Assembly (NCBI GenBank): GCA_032622095.1
Contig: CP136069.1
Coordinates: 162,867,043 to 162,931,042 of the forward strand
Origin: Siphonodentalium dalli
Lineage: Eukaryota; Mollusca; Scaphopoda; Gadilida; Siphonodentaliidae
DNA: 64,000 bases
Direction: 5' to 3'
Shown here: one piece after another, positions 47,100 to 59,449 of the stretch
How the letters are laid out: every line of letters starts with the position of its first letter
How positions within the stretch are numbered: the first letter of the stretch is position 1
The notes under the pieces: model-generated
What the model was told of the DNA's origin: nothing
Databases searched by the model: none
Seen by the model: the letters and a program-made list of their open reading frames with translations, nothing else
Position numbers and translations under genes: made by a program

Positions 47100-47880
47100 G
47101 GTGAATGACGTCATATATTATTTTCTATATCCATCAGTGATTTTTCAAGATCGCGGGTATTGATTTTGGAGAAATTGTCACGTGACTTCCGGTTAGCAAC
47201 CGTGTGGAGATTGCAAAAAAGCTTTAATATAGGGATAACTGCTCATCAATGATGCTTTAATATAGGGATAACTACTCATCAATGATGCTTTAATATAGGG
47301 ATAACTACTCATCAATGATGCTTTAATATAGGGATAACTACTCATCAATGATGCTTTAATATAGGGATAACTACTCATCAATGATGCGTTAATATAGGGA
47401 TAACTACTCATCAATGATGCGTTAATATAGGGATAACTACTCATCAATGATGCTTTAATATAGGGATAACTACTCATCAATGATGCTTTAATATAGGGAT
47501 AACTACTCATCAATGATGCTTTAATATAGGGATAACTACTCATCAATGATGCTTTAATATAGGGATAACTACTCATCAATGATGCGTTAATATAGGGATA
47601 ACTACTCATCAATGATGCGTTAATATAGGGATAACTACTCATCAATGATGCTTTAATATAGGGATAACTACTCATCAATGCGCGGAATTGGAAATGAAGC
47701 ATCGCGATAAAAATGAAAGTAACTACTTCACAACTTACGAAGAATTCACATGTGATTTAAGTCTATTAATTTCATTTAGACCAATTTCGCTGGTCAGCTT
47801 AATGAAAACGAAAAACGAAGAAGTCATGACGATAATCCAGACAAGATTTTACAATCCACGACACGTCTTGTAAATTTGGC
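47100..47880 (+). repeat. Dispersed repeat, copy hosting the 33-bp minisatellite
   Basis: GTGAATGACGTCAT, CACGTGACTTCCGGT and an AATCCAGACA stretch occur in the same order at 60220-60585, with weak similarity between. The 33-bp array is present only in this copy. Confidence 0.5.
47221..47680. repeat. 33-bp minisatellite, 14 copies
   Basis: GCTTTAATATAGGGATAACT plus 13 more bases, repeated 14 times with GCT/GCG variants. It opens a frame on the minus strand (MSSYPYINASL repeated) that is a repeat artefact. Confidence 0.95.
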
Positions 47881-48311
47881 ATGTCGTCTCGGTCGTGACC
47901 ACTGCCTGATGCTACCCCTACCTTTGGTAGAACATGTTGCAACTGACTTTTACTGAAATGTATATAGACAATAGTTAACTGTTGTGATTAGCGTACGATT
48001 TTTCTCATCGAGTGAGACGCGGAATAATATTTTTACGAGGCGCTAGCGGAGTGAAAATAATCTTCTTATCTCACAAGAAATTGGATAAAACAGGCCGATT
48101 TTCAAACGATTAAGGCCGATTTTCATACCAGTTTACATGTATATTCAGTTTATTAGGACAGATGAAATGAGGCAATGTCGACGTGCTGGGTGGCTGTTTG
48201 CTTAAGATATATAGCACCGTTTGTGTTCAGGTAGTGCTTAATTCAAAAGTCACAAAGTTGTTAGGACAGAAAACCCACGAAGATCTGGTTAGTTCTACAT
48301 AGAACCCAATA

Positions 48312-48773
48312 TGTGACCCGCCATATCAAATCCAGTCGGAAGTCGGGATTTTTTTTACCCTGTGCCAATGCACTCTCTTATATATGCGAGTCGACCATAG
48401 GTCGCCTCGCATATATAAGAGAATGCATTGGCCTAACAATTTTTTACAATTTTAATAATTTGTTCTTGTATTCTTTAACAATTTTATAATTTCACCCATA
48501 CAGAGCCCCAGACAAACATGAGCAGACGACACTCTTCTATGTGCTTCTATATATGTGTGGGGCTCCCTGCAGGGTAATGGGATGTTTTTTTTAATTTATG
48601 TCCTAAAAATTGTAAGAAACATTTATTTAAAAAACATGATAAAAAATTGTTAAGCCAATGCATTCTCTTATATATGCGAGGCGACCTATGGTCGACTCGC
48701 ATATATAAGAGAATGCATTGGCACAGGGTAAAGAAATCCCGACTTCCGACTGGATTTGACATGGCGGGTCACA
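48312..48773. mobile_element. TA-flanked element with long inverted repeats and shared hairpins
   Basis: TGTGACCCGCCATATCAAAT at the left is mirrored at the right end, and TA lies on both sides (48310-48311; 48774-48775). Each arm of about 135 bp contains an internal palindrome, CTCTTATATATGCGAG…CTCGCATATATAAGAG. The same hairpin occurs in the TTAA-flanked MITE family. No coding sequence. Confidence 0.8.
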
Positions 48774-49251
48774 TATCAGGAATGTTACCCACTCGTTTGT
48801 GGACTACATCCTTCCGTTCCTGCAATTCGCTCGTTATATAAGCACTTCGTCAAACATCTCAGTTATTTCGTCAATAATCTTAACCACCTCAATCGTAACA
48901 TCGCGTGTCACGTTTTATTGCGATTTAATACCAATCGTTATCTGATCGTGAATCCCGATTTAGTATATCTTTCGCTATTCAGTCGTGTGCGTATTGGCTG
49001 TCAAACATATCACCGGGGGGGGGGGTATGCCGCTGCATGTACAGTCCTGACACATTTAACTTTTAATCATAATGATCATTAACACTATAGCGACATTGAA
49101 GTCTTGGACAGCCTCCAACTTTGCTTTACTTCATTAAAGCCGACCTGATTCCTGATTAGGGATTCTTTAAAAACATGTTTATCAACAAAGAGGTTGGACG
49201 CATGTGTTTCGCAATCATTTGGTAAACATCTTTAGTGTCTGTGCCGTGACT

Positions 49252-49273
49252 GTCGTGCAACTGTTCTTGGTAC
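49252..49273. repeat. LINE target-site duplication (left), 22 bp
   Basis: GTCGTGCAACTGTTCTTGGT plus AC, repeated at 51352-51373. Confidence 0.95.
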
Positions 49274-49274
49274 T

Positions 49275-49599
49275 CAACACAACAAATCGTTTCATCTTGT
49301 GTAAATTTAGAACAAGCAATCATCGACTCCCGATTGAAATAGGCCGTTGGAGAAACTCCGAACAATTCGATCGTGTATGCCAACTCTGCAAATCCGGTAA
49401 AATTGGAGACGAGTTCCACTACCTTCTCGAGTGCGAAAGCTTATCTAAAGCCAGGCGCCGTTTATTAACAATGCTATTGGACAAACGCCCCAATACAATC
49501 ACTATGAGCGAACTACTTAATCAGAAAAATCCAACAAGCCTACGACGACTATGTGATTTTATTAAAATTGTTAACCGCGAACTATCGAATATTGAATGA
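49275..49599 (+). pseudogene. LINE C-terminal domain fragment
   Basis: About 107 codons, open and ending at TGA 49597-49599. It includes RTSNHRLPIEIGRW, the CQLC pair, IGDEFHYLLECESL with His and Cys of the zinc-knuckle-like region, and a basic helical tail (SLRRLCDFIKIVNRELSNIE). It aligns with 6340-6650. The upstream reverse transcriptase is absent because of 5' truncation, so this is a dead-on-arrival copy. Confidence 0.85.
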
Positions 49600-49972
49600 T
49601 TATAATATAAAATACTGAAGCGATTGTAATTCTCCATATGGTATTATAAAGATAACTTGACGTACCGCCTTGTATGTAAGGAATATGTAGTATTGATACA
49701 CTGATAAATAACTCTGTGTGTGTATGTGTGCACAAAATGTATATGTTCACTTCTAAATATATTATTACTATTAATGAATAATGTTATACATATATAGCAA
49801 TGATAGTGCTATTATATTTATTTATAATGTGTTTATTGATATTTATTTATAATGTGTTTATTTATATTTATTTATAATAATGTGTATAATATGCTTATAT
49901 ATGTACCATGATATATGTAAATAGTGTACAAATGTTATCTCGATACCTATGTATTATAGGTCATGAGAATAA

Positions 49973-51333
49973 GGGTGGATACACACATGCATGTAATCTC
50001 TGTAAATATCGTGTATTTGGAGTTTTACATGGATCATACACACCGTGTAATATGTGTCCGCTGACAACCCAATCATTGCGACTGTGTTTGACCACAGTGA
50101 GTTAAACTCTGAACCGCTGAAGAGCCGTTGACTGGACGAAGTCGTCAGGCCGCTTAAAATAATTATTCGCGCGATAACTGAAATGGTCGACGTTCTGTTT
50201 AAATCATTGTCAGTATTCTATTGATGTTAATACCAGTGATGGCCTCTTCCACAACGCAGGGGGCTATGATCCCCAACATACACGGGGAGCTATATTATCC
50301 CAGAAGCTACCGAATTCACCATTGCATATTTCCTCGACGGGGGTGTGCACGCAGCACCCTGAGTCCTGACACCCTGCTTTATAAATATCGTAGTCATGTC
50401 TGTCGTGTCTGTTTTCTACGAGTGATTAATCTAATATGCAGCAATTTATGCTATTCATATAATTATGAACATATTATACAGCTTTAAATTTGAATGCATG
50501 GTGTTGCTGTTTGTCTTCATTCGGCGAAAGGGTTGCCTAGCTACGAGTCCCCAACTACGTCACCTTTCATCTCTTGTGTTATACAGTTATACAAGTATAC
50601 GCAAAATTTACAACTATGGAATATTTAAGTAAAACATATTGTAATTCTTGCCCAGATAATCCCGGCTGATACATTCAATTAACTCCCTTAGTTATTGGAA
50701 GCTTTCGAGAACCAGCCCCTCCCCCAATCATGGATTATGGTCGAAAATGTTATAATTCAAGCTTGTGACAGGTAGGAGCTTGTTCAACCTTTGGCTTGAG
50801 AAACATATATATAAATGGGGGGGGGGGGTGTCACTGTTTTTAATTTCAACGCTGTACCTGCATTATTTTTTGGCGCTATAATGAATATTTGCAATCCCAA
50901 TTGAATTAATGTTATAACATGAGCTCGCTCTCAAATTATCAGAGAAATCTCAACAAGCCGGTATCATCCTATAAAAGAATTCTGCATATTTTATTTTTGT
51001 TTTGGATGACCCTGTTTCCAAGAAATGACAGAAACAAATCAAGTATAAAATCGACCGGCTCTAATCCACTTTTCGAAATGAATTATAACTCGTGAAAAAC
51101 AGCAACATATATCAGACAAGAATTACTCATTTCGGCATCCATGCATGAAAGAAGACATGTTTATGACTGGCCTGAAATTTCTTGATGGCAGTTTGTTTGA
51201 TAATGGCTTATAACTACTCACTGGTGAAATTGACCTCTCGCGCGCAGGTGATTAATTTTGTCAATTATTGGTGTGGCCATGTAAAATACATGTATTTTAC
51301 ATACAGACATTACATGCATGTGTGTATCCACCC
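49973..51333. mobile_element. Harbinger-type element nested in the LINE 3' end
   Basis: Ends GGGTGGATACACACATGCAT and its inverse (51315-51333 region) with a 3-bp TAA on both sides (49970-49972; 51334-51336). The arms match over about 25 bp and less well beyond. The 1361-bp interior holds no transposase. The TAA/TTA target suggests PIF/Harbinger. Confidence 0.8.
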
Positions 51334-51420
51334 TAAAGAATTGAATTGAAAGTCGTGCAACTGTTCTTGGTACGACTTGTAAGCAATAATCTCGGACTGA
51401 TGCTACATGCACGACTGTAA

Positions 51421-52070
51421 CCCTTCCATGACTGGAGCCGCGCTGGTGCAGCATTAAAGATCATGTACCAGTGTAGTCTCTTATATATGCGAGTCTCCCA
51501 TTGGCCGACAATGTCAAGGTGAGTATGGTTAGGCCAATGTATTTTCTCATATATGCGAGGCTCCCCATGGGAGACTAAAAGCTAGCACCATCCTACCTGG
51601 CTGAATTGGTCGCAAAATATGAACCGATATATACTCTAAGGTCTAGAAATGCGTGCAAGTTTGTACTGAACCCCGCGGTGACCTGAAAATTTGCGGAGAT
51701 CTGGCATTTTCGGCAGCTGGACTATTTCTTTTGGACCAACTACCCATTTCTATCAAAACTGCACTAGATATTTCGGAATTTAAATCGGCCCTCAAAACTC
51801 ATGTCTTCCAAATTGCTTTCCCGCCTATATAAGGACAAGAAGACCCGATGAAATACACCGCAAGATTGGCTGAAACCATGCGGTGTCTCCAATTATTTAA
51901 TGCATGTACATATATGTATATGTCCATGTGTATAATTATGTCCATGTGAAGTCCAAAAGCACCCCGGTGGATTCGTGGCTCAAAACTGTATTATTATTTT
52001 TTATTATTATAAGAGAATGCATTGGCACAGGGTTTTCACAATATTTTAGGAAGCTCCAATCATGGAATGG
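51421..52070. mobile_element. TTAA-type hairpin MITE, copy D (split by a LINE tail)
   Basis: Left end CCCTTCCATGACTGGAGC after a GTAA; right end CCAATCATGGAATGG before TTAA (52071-52074). The second hairpin is cut at GAGACT (51576) and resumes at AAGAGAATGCATTGGC (52011). Confidence 0.85.
51577..52010 (+). pseudogene. LINE tail (CR1/L2-like) nested in the MITE
   Basis: One frame reads APSYLAELVAKYEPIYTLRS and RNACKFVLNPAVT. After a frameshift another reads GDLAFSAAGLFLLDQLPIS, ISEFKSALKTHVFQIAF. This is the extreme C-terminus of CR1/L2-type reverse transcriptases. About 180 bp of 3' untranslated region follows, ending in an ATTATTATTATT-type tail. The copy is strongly 5'-truncated and could be the same family as the fragment at 1-358. 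Confidence 0.85.
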
Positions 52071-52074
52071 TTAA

Positions 52075-53200
52075 ACGAGTAACTCGTTGCAGTATTTGAG
52101 CTTACAGTGTCCTTCTTGTGAACGTGTTAACTATTTATTTTCACCCTAATAATTCAGACAATATATGTACAATTCACGGGATTTATTCAGTATGTTCATG
52201 TTGACAGACGATTCGAGATTAGGAAATTCTATTCGATATTTTCATACGATTCGGTTCGATCCGATTCGAACGAAAATCGGTGAGTTTATTACCAACAATA
52301 CCAAATTCATGTACGGTATCATACATGTAGTTGCCAACATGTCATATACTAATATTTGTCATGGCAGTTTGAACAGCGAGCGACATTTAAATATAAATAT
52401 GTTTAGTCCTGCTTCGAACTGGAATTTCCAGGCACGTGTCATCACAAATGTAAACAAACTTGTACGTGTAATCGTCATTGTGTCACCACTTGTCTATTTT
52501 CACGACTAAAACAGTATTACTGATTCCCATATGTATATGATCATTTTAGGCCTATATGTTATTCAGGAAAAAAAAAATTCCTATTACGGAAGCCGCGGTG
52601 AACCGTGACTCAGAGATATCTCGGGACAGCGACCGGGACTTCGCACATGCCCCTTGAATTTCTAGACAGAATACAGAGCAGTCTTTATTAATCGATTTCA
52701 AATATCGAGACATTATAACGCCGAGCTCTGAAAGGTCAATTCCTTGACTAAAAACAAATATTTGTTCACCCCGAAAGCCGAAGAAATAGTAATTTAGGGG
52801 TGTTGAATCAAACCGTCGGTTGGTTGCCGGTCGACTTACGCGGCCCGGAATGACGAAACAGAATAATCGTTTACTATGGGCTTTGTTTTTCGATGCTAGA
52901 GGGTCGGGGGAAACTCGAAAAAGCATAAATGATACCAAAGTGGGGGGAATTGCGACTATCTCTTTAAGATCGTTTGTCAGTTTTTAGTTTCCCGGTGAGC
53001 CGGTAATTTGCAGATGCAACTTCGATTATCGTGGTGTCAAGCGGAATGGAATTTCTTTAATTAACGAGCCCTTTTCCAATTTTCTGATTTGTTTCTTTGT
53101 ACTGTAGGTCACCATTGAAACTCTGTATCGCAGCTTTTATGCGCGGTTTGCAATTCCAAACACAACTCCGAAAGCATACAATGGCAGCGCGGTATTATTA
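52075..53200. other. Gene-free stretch
   Basis: 52225-52275 has GATTCGG/GATTCGA motifs like hAT ends, but no complete terminus. 52735-52800 resembles the internal part of the 58469-58917 element (AAATATTTG..CACC..GAAGCC.A.GAAATAGTAATTTA). No ORF is convincing. Confidence 0.4.
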
Positions 53201-53290
53201 AAATAATAATTATTAATATATTATATAATTATTATTAATATATTATATAATTATATATAATTAATATATTATATAAATATATATTATATA
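53201..53290. repeat. AT-only low-complexity tract
   Basis: ATTATTAATATATTATATAA motifs repeated; can form several hairpins. Confidence 0.9.
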
Positions 53291-53317
53291 TTACAATTAA
53301 AATACAATCACACAGAT

Positions 53318-53484
53318 TGAATGCAACGAAATGGCCGATCACAATCTGTGATATATTTGACAAAGATTAGACTGAATAATATATTATAATTTAAATACAA
53401 ACACACAGGTGCTATGCATAGTTGAATGCAACGAAATGGCCGATCACAATCTGTGATATATTAGACAAAGATTAGACCGATTAT
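53318..53484 (+). repeat. Two direct copies of a roughly 62-bp segment
   Basis: TTGAATGCAACGAAATGGCC to GATTAGAC(T/C)GA is present at 53318-53380 and 53423-53484. Confidence 0.9.
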
Positions 53485-53501
53485 ATACTCGTGTATATCA
53501 T

Positions 53502-53625
53502 GCCATGAATGTCTACTTTGGCTAACGCCCGTAGAGATCATATTCCACCAGTAGAAAAACGGGAACATTTTTTAAGTTTTGAGGGACCTTATAAAGTCGA
53601 AAAATAACGCGGGAAAGGTAATTTT
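53502..53625 (+). repeat. Dispersed repeat end, inverted partner at 62752-62875
   Basis: TGCCATGAAT, CGCCCGTAGAGATCATAT and ATAACGCGGGAAA occur in the same order, inverted, at 62752-62875. A weaker third copy of the first half is at 57072-57135. Confidence 0.7.
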
Positions 53626-53892
53626 ACTTGTAAAAGCTTTTACGTTGTGGGTGGATAAGGGTGATATAATGGCACTGGGTACTTCAAATTCCGTTTATAG
53701 TATATCCGTGTCAACCAATCAAAATTACGCTTCGGAAAGTGAAGACGGCCACCAGCCAATCAAATACCGTGTATCATTTCTCACCGAAAAATCGTCGCGA
53801 GTCAATGCCAATAGCATCTTTTAGACCCAAGATTCAGTTCCTTTGTTTTAAGCCTAAAGCGTCAATCAGACAGTTTATAGAAATCTTTTAAT
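53616..53892 (+). repeat. Direct duplication, copy 1
   Basis: GTAATTTTACTTGTAAAAG to AGAAATCTTTTAATTTT is repeated at 54779-55090 with a 40-bp extra segment. An 81-codon frame (53579-53824) is disrupted in the second copy, so it is not a conserved gene. Confidence 0.9.
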
Positions 53893-54547
53893 TTTTGTTC
53901 ATTAATTCCTCAATTTGCGAGGTGAGTACAGTTAGTTAGAGTAATTTAAAGGTGCGAAGCTCCCTACGCCATGTCTATCAAAGTGTTGATTTTTTGTTCA
54001 AGTTTTGTTCGTAATTTCGCGGACTATATCGTCTATTGCTTGAGCCTGTTGAGGTTGTGGATCTGACTCAGTGATTGGATTCTGTGTTTACGTTGTCATA
54101 ATCCATTATGGGCGTTCTGATGTTTAATCCCAGTCGCAGTATACCGGTACCGTACTGTAAAGCCCGCATACTTATACCATAAACATCAATTTGTTTGTCA
54201 GTTAAAAAAGGGGTATTATTACTGATTATTACGTAATAATAATTACTTAGTCGCCGGTTAGTTTCCCATAAAGTATGTGCACGTCTTCCGGTCTGCGTTT
54301 GATCCAGAATTTATATTCCTAATTTTCCATTGGCCTTGACCTCTTGCGCCAAATTCTAACATTGAATCAGTTTGACAATTAGTAAATAGTTCTTCTGAAC
54401 ATTTTACATCTTTTCACCCTTTTACTGACTACAGAATGAATCAAAGTTAATTAATTCGACAACCAGTAGTACCACGGCGATAAATGGGCTCTGTGGCTGT
54501 ATGCTATCGCAATGAATAATACCAGACATATTCATTGGGCTAGCATT

Positions 54548-54778
54548 GTGGCGGTATACACCCACTTTGCCCGGATATATCACTTATATTGATAGTTGAG
54601 CTACATATTTACTAGCATGTTTGTATATATGTACATGTATTTGTGCAATCATATTTGTGCCGCAGTTTATTGTTAAATCAGTCATTATGAATTTATTATG
54701 TTTGTTGGCAATAAATATGCCCAAAATGGAACCTGGTGTTGAGTGAGTTCTGTCCCCTTCTCCAGGAAACAACGTAAA
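54548..54778 (-). repeat. Dispersed repeat, about 230 bp, copy 1
   Basis: GTGGCGGTATACACCCACTT to GGAAACAACGTAAA is almost identical to 61814-62043. It abuts the start of the 54779 duplication directly. Confidence 0.95.
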
Positions 54779-55090
54779 GGTAATTTTACTTGTAAAAGGT
54801 TTTACGTTGTGGATGGATAAGGTTGATATAATGGCACTGGGTACTTCAGATTCCGTTTATAGTATATCCGTGTCAACCAATCAAAATTACGCTTCGGAAA
54901 GTGAAGACGGCCACCAGCCAATCAAATACCGTGTATCATTTCTCACCGAAAAGTAGTAGGCTGCCAGCCAATCAGATACCGCGGATCGTCGGGAGTCAAT
55001 GCCAATAGCATCTTTTAGACCCAAGATTCAGTTCCTTTGTTTTAAGCCTAAAGCGTCAATCAGACAGTTTATAGAAATCTTTTAATTTTC
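54779..55090 (+). repeat. Direct duplication, copy 2
   Basis: Second copy of 53616-53892. It has an extra CAGCCAATCAGATACCGCGG-containing stretch that is itself a partial copy of the preceding CAGCCAATCAAATACCG. Confidence 0.9.
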
Positions 55091-58000
55091 CCGCCCACCC
55101 GCCCAAATATTAATCTTCCAAAACACAAGTTCATAATTTGTATATGGATCATAATATTTTCAAAAGAACAATGTAAACAATGGTGATTTATCACATCACA
55201 CGGTAATCATGGGAATAAGCGTTGAACGACTCCGACGTTCTTGATCTTGAGGCCGGCTGAAAGCACTGCTACAGAGTATTATCACAACCCAAAAGGGTTG
55301 TTTTACGGTATTGCGTATGTGACGTCAGTAATTTCTATACCACATCAACATGAAAAAAATGTTTTTACATCCGGGCGATTCAGACCTATGGGGCCCTATG
55401 GTGGCCGCCATGTTGGAATAGAATTGACAAATTATTAAAACGAATTTATTTTTCTTCTTCGATCAGCCTCCCCATAGCAACACTATTAAATTTGAAACAC
55501 AAAATCAACCTTATTCAAAATTAAATGCTTAATGTGGATTTAGCTGACACGGGCGCATAGCATTCGGCAAACCTCGCCAGATTCCGTACCGTTAAAGTTT
55601 GAATATTACGTCACCTGGCAGGCCATAGCAACGTTGGAAATGATGACGTAATTTCTTTACAAAATGGTGGCGCTCTCTTATTTGCGAAATTTGAAATTGA
55701 ATTGCTTGTTATTGTTATCGCTCGTATTTTAAATGTACAACGGTATCACAGCACGTAAGCGTTAAGAACAAACGATAAAGCACAAGCGAAGATAGCACAA
55801 CGAGCCCATTACTGGAATGACTTTAGAGTCAAAGCAGTCAAAAGAAGAAGAAGAACAACAACACTAGAATTGTTTTGAACTTGGAAGTTTAAAAGTGAAA
55901 ATCAGTCATTCGGAAAGAAACTCAATGACGAATCGGTGACTGACAAAAATATGAAAATGAAGGTCACTGGGGTGAAATGTGGACTGGTCTGTGCAGACTG
56001 ATCACCACGGCGATTTGACTTGTTCTGTTATTGTTCAATTTTAAGTCTGTTTTCACCTGGACTGGTTAGACTTAGACTTAGACTTAGAGTTGCAACTGCA
56101 AGCGGCAAATTGTTCAGTCTACTAACTAACGTACGTACTACTTCTCTAAATAGTAAATTTAATTGTTAATATATCAAACACTGTCAGGTCAAGCCTCAAC
56201 TTGGGTCAAGGAAATCAGAAAATGGACATTTTAGAGCTGACTGATTTACTCATTTACTCAGTATAGACAGTATAGTTCAGTCATGAACCATTGAACGTAG
56301 CACGTAGCTGGAACTTGTGGAAGCAGTATCCAGTGAAAGCGGTCATGTGGCCTTCTAATCTAATAATATTAGGATTGTATTAGTCAATTTAGTAATTACA
56401 GATTAGTAAATTTAGTTATCAACGACTTCAGGCTCAGCCTCACCCACTCACTGTGAATGTGACTCAGGTCAAAATTCAATTCTAGCCATCTACAGAGCAG
56501 TCAACACACAGATGTAACAAACATGTAAAGCCCAGTGAATTGGTGACTAACAAAGTGAGTCGTTTATCTTCTTGTTGAGTGAAGGAAAAGAAGAACATCT
56601 CCCAATCCCACTTGGTCTCGGCACACTGCAGAGTTCATGCAGTGACTGGTGAGAGGATATGCTTCTGTGCCAACTTTCCATCTGTGTGTATGAATTCTGT
56701 TTCATGTAATGGACACATCAAGTTAAATATAATAATTATAATGCATGGTGATTAGTTTTAGCATTCTCACATATTAAATAATTCATGATTTTAACACTGT
56801 GTTCTCGATTTAAACCTTAAGCATTAAGCGGGAGCTTGACCAGCATGGCTAGCATATATATTAACGAGTGGCTATTTGTGGAAAAATTATTAAATATAGC
56901 CCTGCGTACTTGCTATTGTCGACTTGACACATTGGGATTGGAATAATATGTATGCTAAATATAATAATTCCAGGCCAACTTAGTTGAACTGTCACGACCT
57001 TCTTGGTATACATGCACATGACTAATGAGGCAATCGTATAAATCTTTAATCTAGTAGCATTTTCTCAGACCATGCCATGAATATCTATGTATCTATGCCC
57101 ATCAAGAATGATATATTCCACCAGTACAAAGTTTTTGCTGTTGCGATAGGGAAGTAACTAGTACAGTTAATAAATTATGAAGTACCTTTCATTAATAATG
57201 TGTGTCATAGAATGTGAAGATCCAACTTTGAAATGGCAAGATTTAAATGACTTTGAGGTGGATTTTCCTTTGCGTCCCTCATACTAATGTCATTCCTCCT
57301 GGGCAATTATTAAAATGTTATATACTATCAGATGCCTAACAATAGTGTCAGCATGTGCCGCATGATTAGTAATTTCAGATAAAATTCTCAACGATCATTA
57401 AGTTTTTTCGCATAGAGACATATATAGAATTAAAGGCACGTGCGGCCTTAATTGTCGAAAATATTCATATTTGTTCCAAACACCGTAAACAGAAAAACAT
57501 TAAAACGCATACAGTTCCGTTCATATATACCATGACCATCGCGTAAACAGCATGTTATAATAAAGACCTACTATATTTGACATAAGCAAGAGTCTGATTG
57601 TGTTACAGAAGACAGCACAATGCTACTGGCTAATCACACACAAATGGCATAAACGCTCTTTATTAGTTCCATATCAGGTATTCACCAACAAAGAACGCTC
57701 TTTATGTTTACCATCATAATATAAACAAACACCAGAAAGGTAACTTTTATGCTTTTGTTTACATAACAATGGTCAAACAAATGACCATAACATACTGTTT
57801 ATGCGATATTTCTTATTTGTATACGGACAAAGTCTATCTACATTTTGATGTTCTTTCTGTTTGTGGCGGTTTTTGACGGGTGGAAATATTTTCACAGGAT
57901 ACCCACCGCCAAGGCCAACCGTGTCTTTAAATTGAAATAGAATTAAATTTCAATCAATATTGTTAATTTCAGTCTAGGTCTCCGCTATCACTATTATTGA

Positions 58001-58468
58001 CCATCACAATGCTTAGACATCTGAGAGTACGATATAAGCTCACAAAAGTCATGAACAAGCATGCAATCTCGAGCTGGGACCACCCTTAATACTTGTTTCT
58101 CATCATCTACTTCACAGAAGGGGTCACCCCTAAGAAGTAACCGTATAGGAAATACCGAACATACCACTATGACATCAGTTTGTTTGATCTAAATTATTTA
58201 GCCCCAAAACAATAGTCATTTGGCAAATTATCTCATTCCTTTTCGAAGTGCCTGTCATCTACTGAAGTTGGATCCTACCATGGCCATAAATTATGTCTCA
58301 TTGAGTCATTGTGTCCCATCCATGTAAATCGCTGAAAGTCAAGCATACATAAACGTTACCTCTATAAATAAATCTGATGTGGCTATGTGAAATATGCATT
58401 AAATCCCCGTTTTCATAAAAATGTATTCAGTATTATATGTAAATTTATCCAATAAACATATTTTTCCC
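55091..58468. other. Long gene-free stretch
   Basis: No supportable coding exon or RNA gene. ACGCTCTTTAT occurs at 57652 and 57693, as at 45562 and, diverged, at 42603. GACTTAGACTTAGACTTAGA near 56070 is a short tandem repeat. Introns of an outlying gene are possible, but nothing in the sequence shows it. Confidence 0.5.
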
Positions 58469-58917
58469 TTGAAGGTCCTCAATCCGAATCAATAGTCCCC
58501 ATATCATCAGATTCCAACAACAAGAATTTTTTTTGAAATGCCGCTTCAGTTGACAGAATTAATTGCTCGAAAATAATGCTAACTGCAGTCAATTATGGCA
58601 TAAAATTGACAAAAACCTGTAATTTATCAACTTTTTGCTCAACGAATATTGCTGGTTTGTCAAACATCTGACACACACAAAAAAAAACTCAGTTGATTTT
58701 AGAGTTATCCATCTCCATCTGCAATTTGGTCAGAGAAAGTATTCTTGTCTGCTGTTTGCTGGGCCACGTAAAATTAAAATGATAGATTTTAAAAATCGGT
58801 ATCTGATCACTCTGAGCTTTGATGTTGTGGGTTCCTCGACTTGAATCAAATATTTTTCACCACTGAAGTCAAGGAAATAGTAATCTGCGAGGGTTAATTC
58901 CGATTGAGTACCTTTAA
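58469..58917 (+). mobile_element. MITE with TTAAAGGTACTCAATC-type ends, copy 1
   Basis: Ends TTGAAGGTCCTCAATCCGA and CCGATTGAGTACCTTTAA are inverted. The interior matches 62258-62728 in reverse over its whole length. A 3' portion of a third copy is at 59566-59826. No coding capacity. Confidence 0.85.
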
Positions 58918-59449
58918 AATTGCAAAAATTAAATTAAATAATTTTGCCTTGAAAATTGGTTGCTTGGCCAGATTCAACCTTCACCTGCCGATTGCATTTT
59001 GAAGAAATATAGTAACATGTGCTATATGGCTAATATCTCTTGACTGTCGCCATGGATATTGGTATGAAAATTAGAGAAATGTTAGAGGCAATATCTCACT
59101 CTGACCCATGTCTAACTGTGGTCCACATTCCCACATTCCTCTATATCTGGGGCTGCAACATATTCTCGTGCAAATAGGTTTATTTGTACCTAAATATTCA
59201 CATATGTTCATATTTTTTTTATTTATCTAAATTTGTTTAAATAAAAATTTAGAAAAACTAACGGCATTATTCACTCTGCCAGGGCACCCCGAGTCACCAC
59301 ACCAAATTTCGCTGAAATCTGAGCACCAATATTAACAAAGACATGTTGGTCTCAACTTTACTCCAGTCTTATATTATTATATATGTATATATAAACAGTC
59401 CCATGAAACATGTATACATTTATTGATGGACGTGTCATGGGCTCTTCAT

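Larger units (their letters stand above)
49274..51351 (+). mobile_element. 5'-truncated LINE with 22-bp target duplication
   Basis: The insertion begins in the LINE C-terminal coding region and ends with an ATTGAATTGAA tail at 51351. Identical 22-bp sequences flank it. It belongs to the same broad family as the 1745-7271 LINE, judging from the protein and the tail. Its 3' untranslated region is split by the nested element at 49973-51333. Without that, the copy is about 0.7 kb. Confidence 0.9.

Noticed and set aside
47221-47680. TAGGGATAAC in each 33-bp unit resembles half of the I-SceI homing site
   Set aside because: Only the first ten bases match. The rest of the 18-bp site is absent and no homing endonuclease gene is nearby.
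52195-52290. GATTCGGTTCGATCC-type motif as another hAT element
   Set aside because: No defined termini or target duplication was found; it may be a decayed internal piece.
53579-53824. 81-codon frame in a duplicated segment
   Set aside because: The second copy at 54779-55090 has a stop and a 40-bp insertion in the same region.
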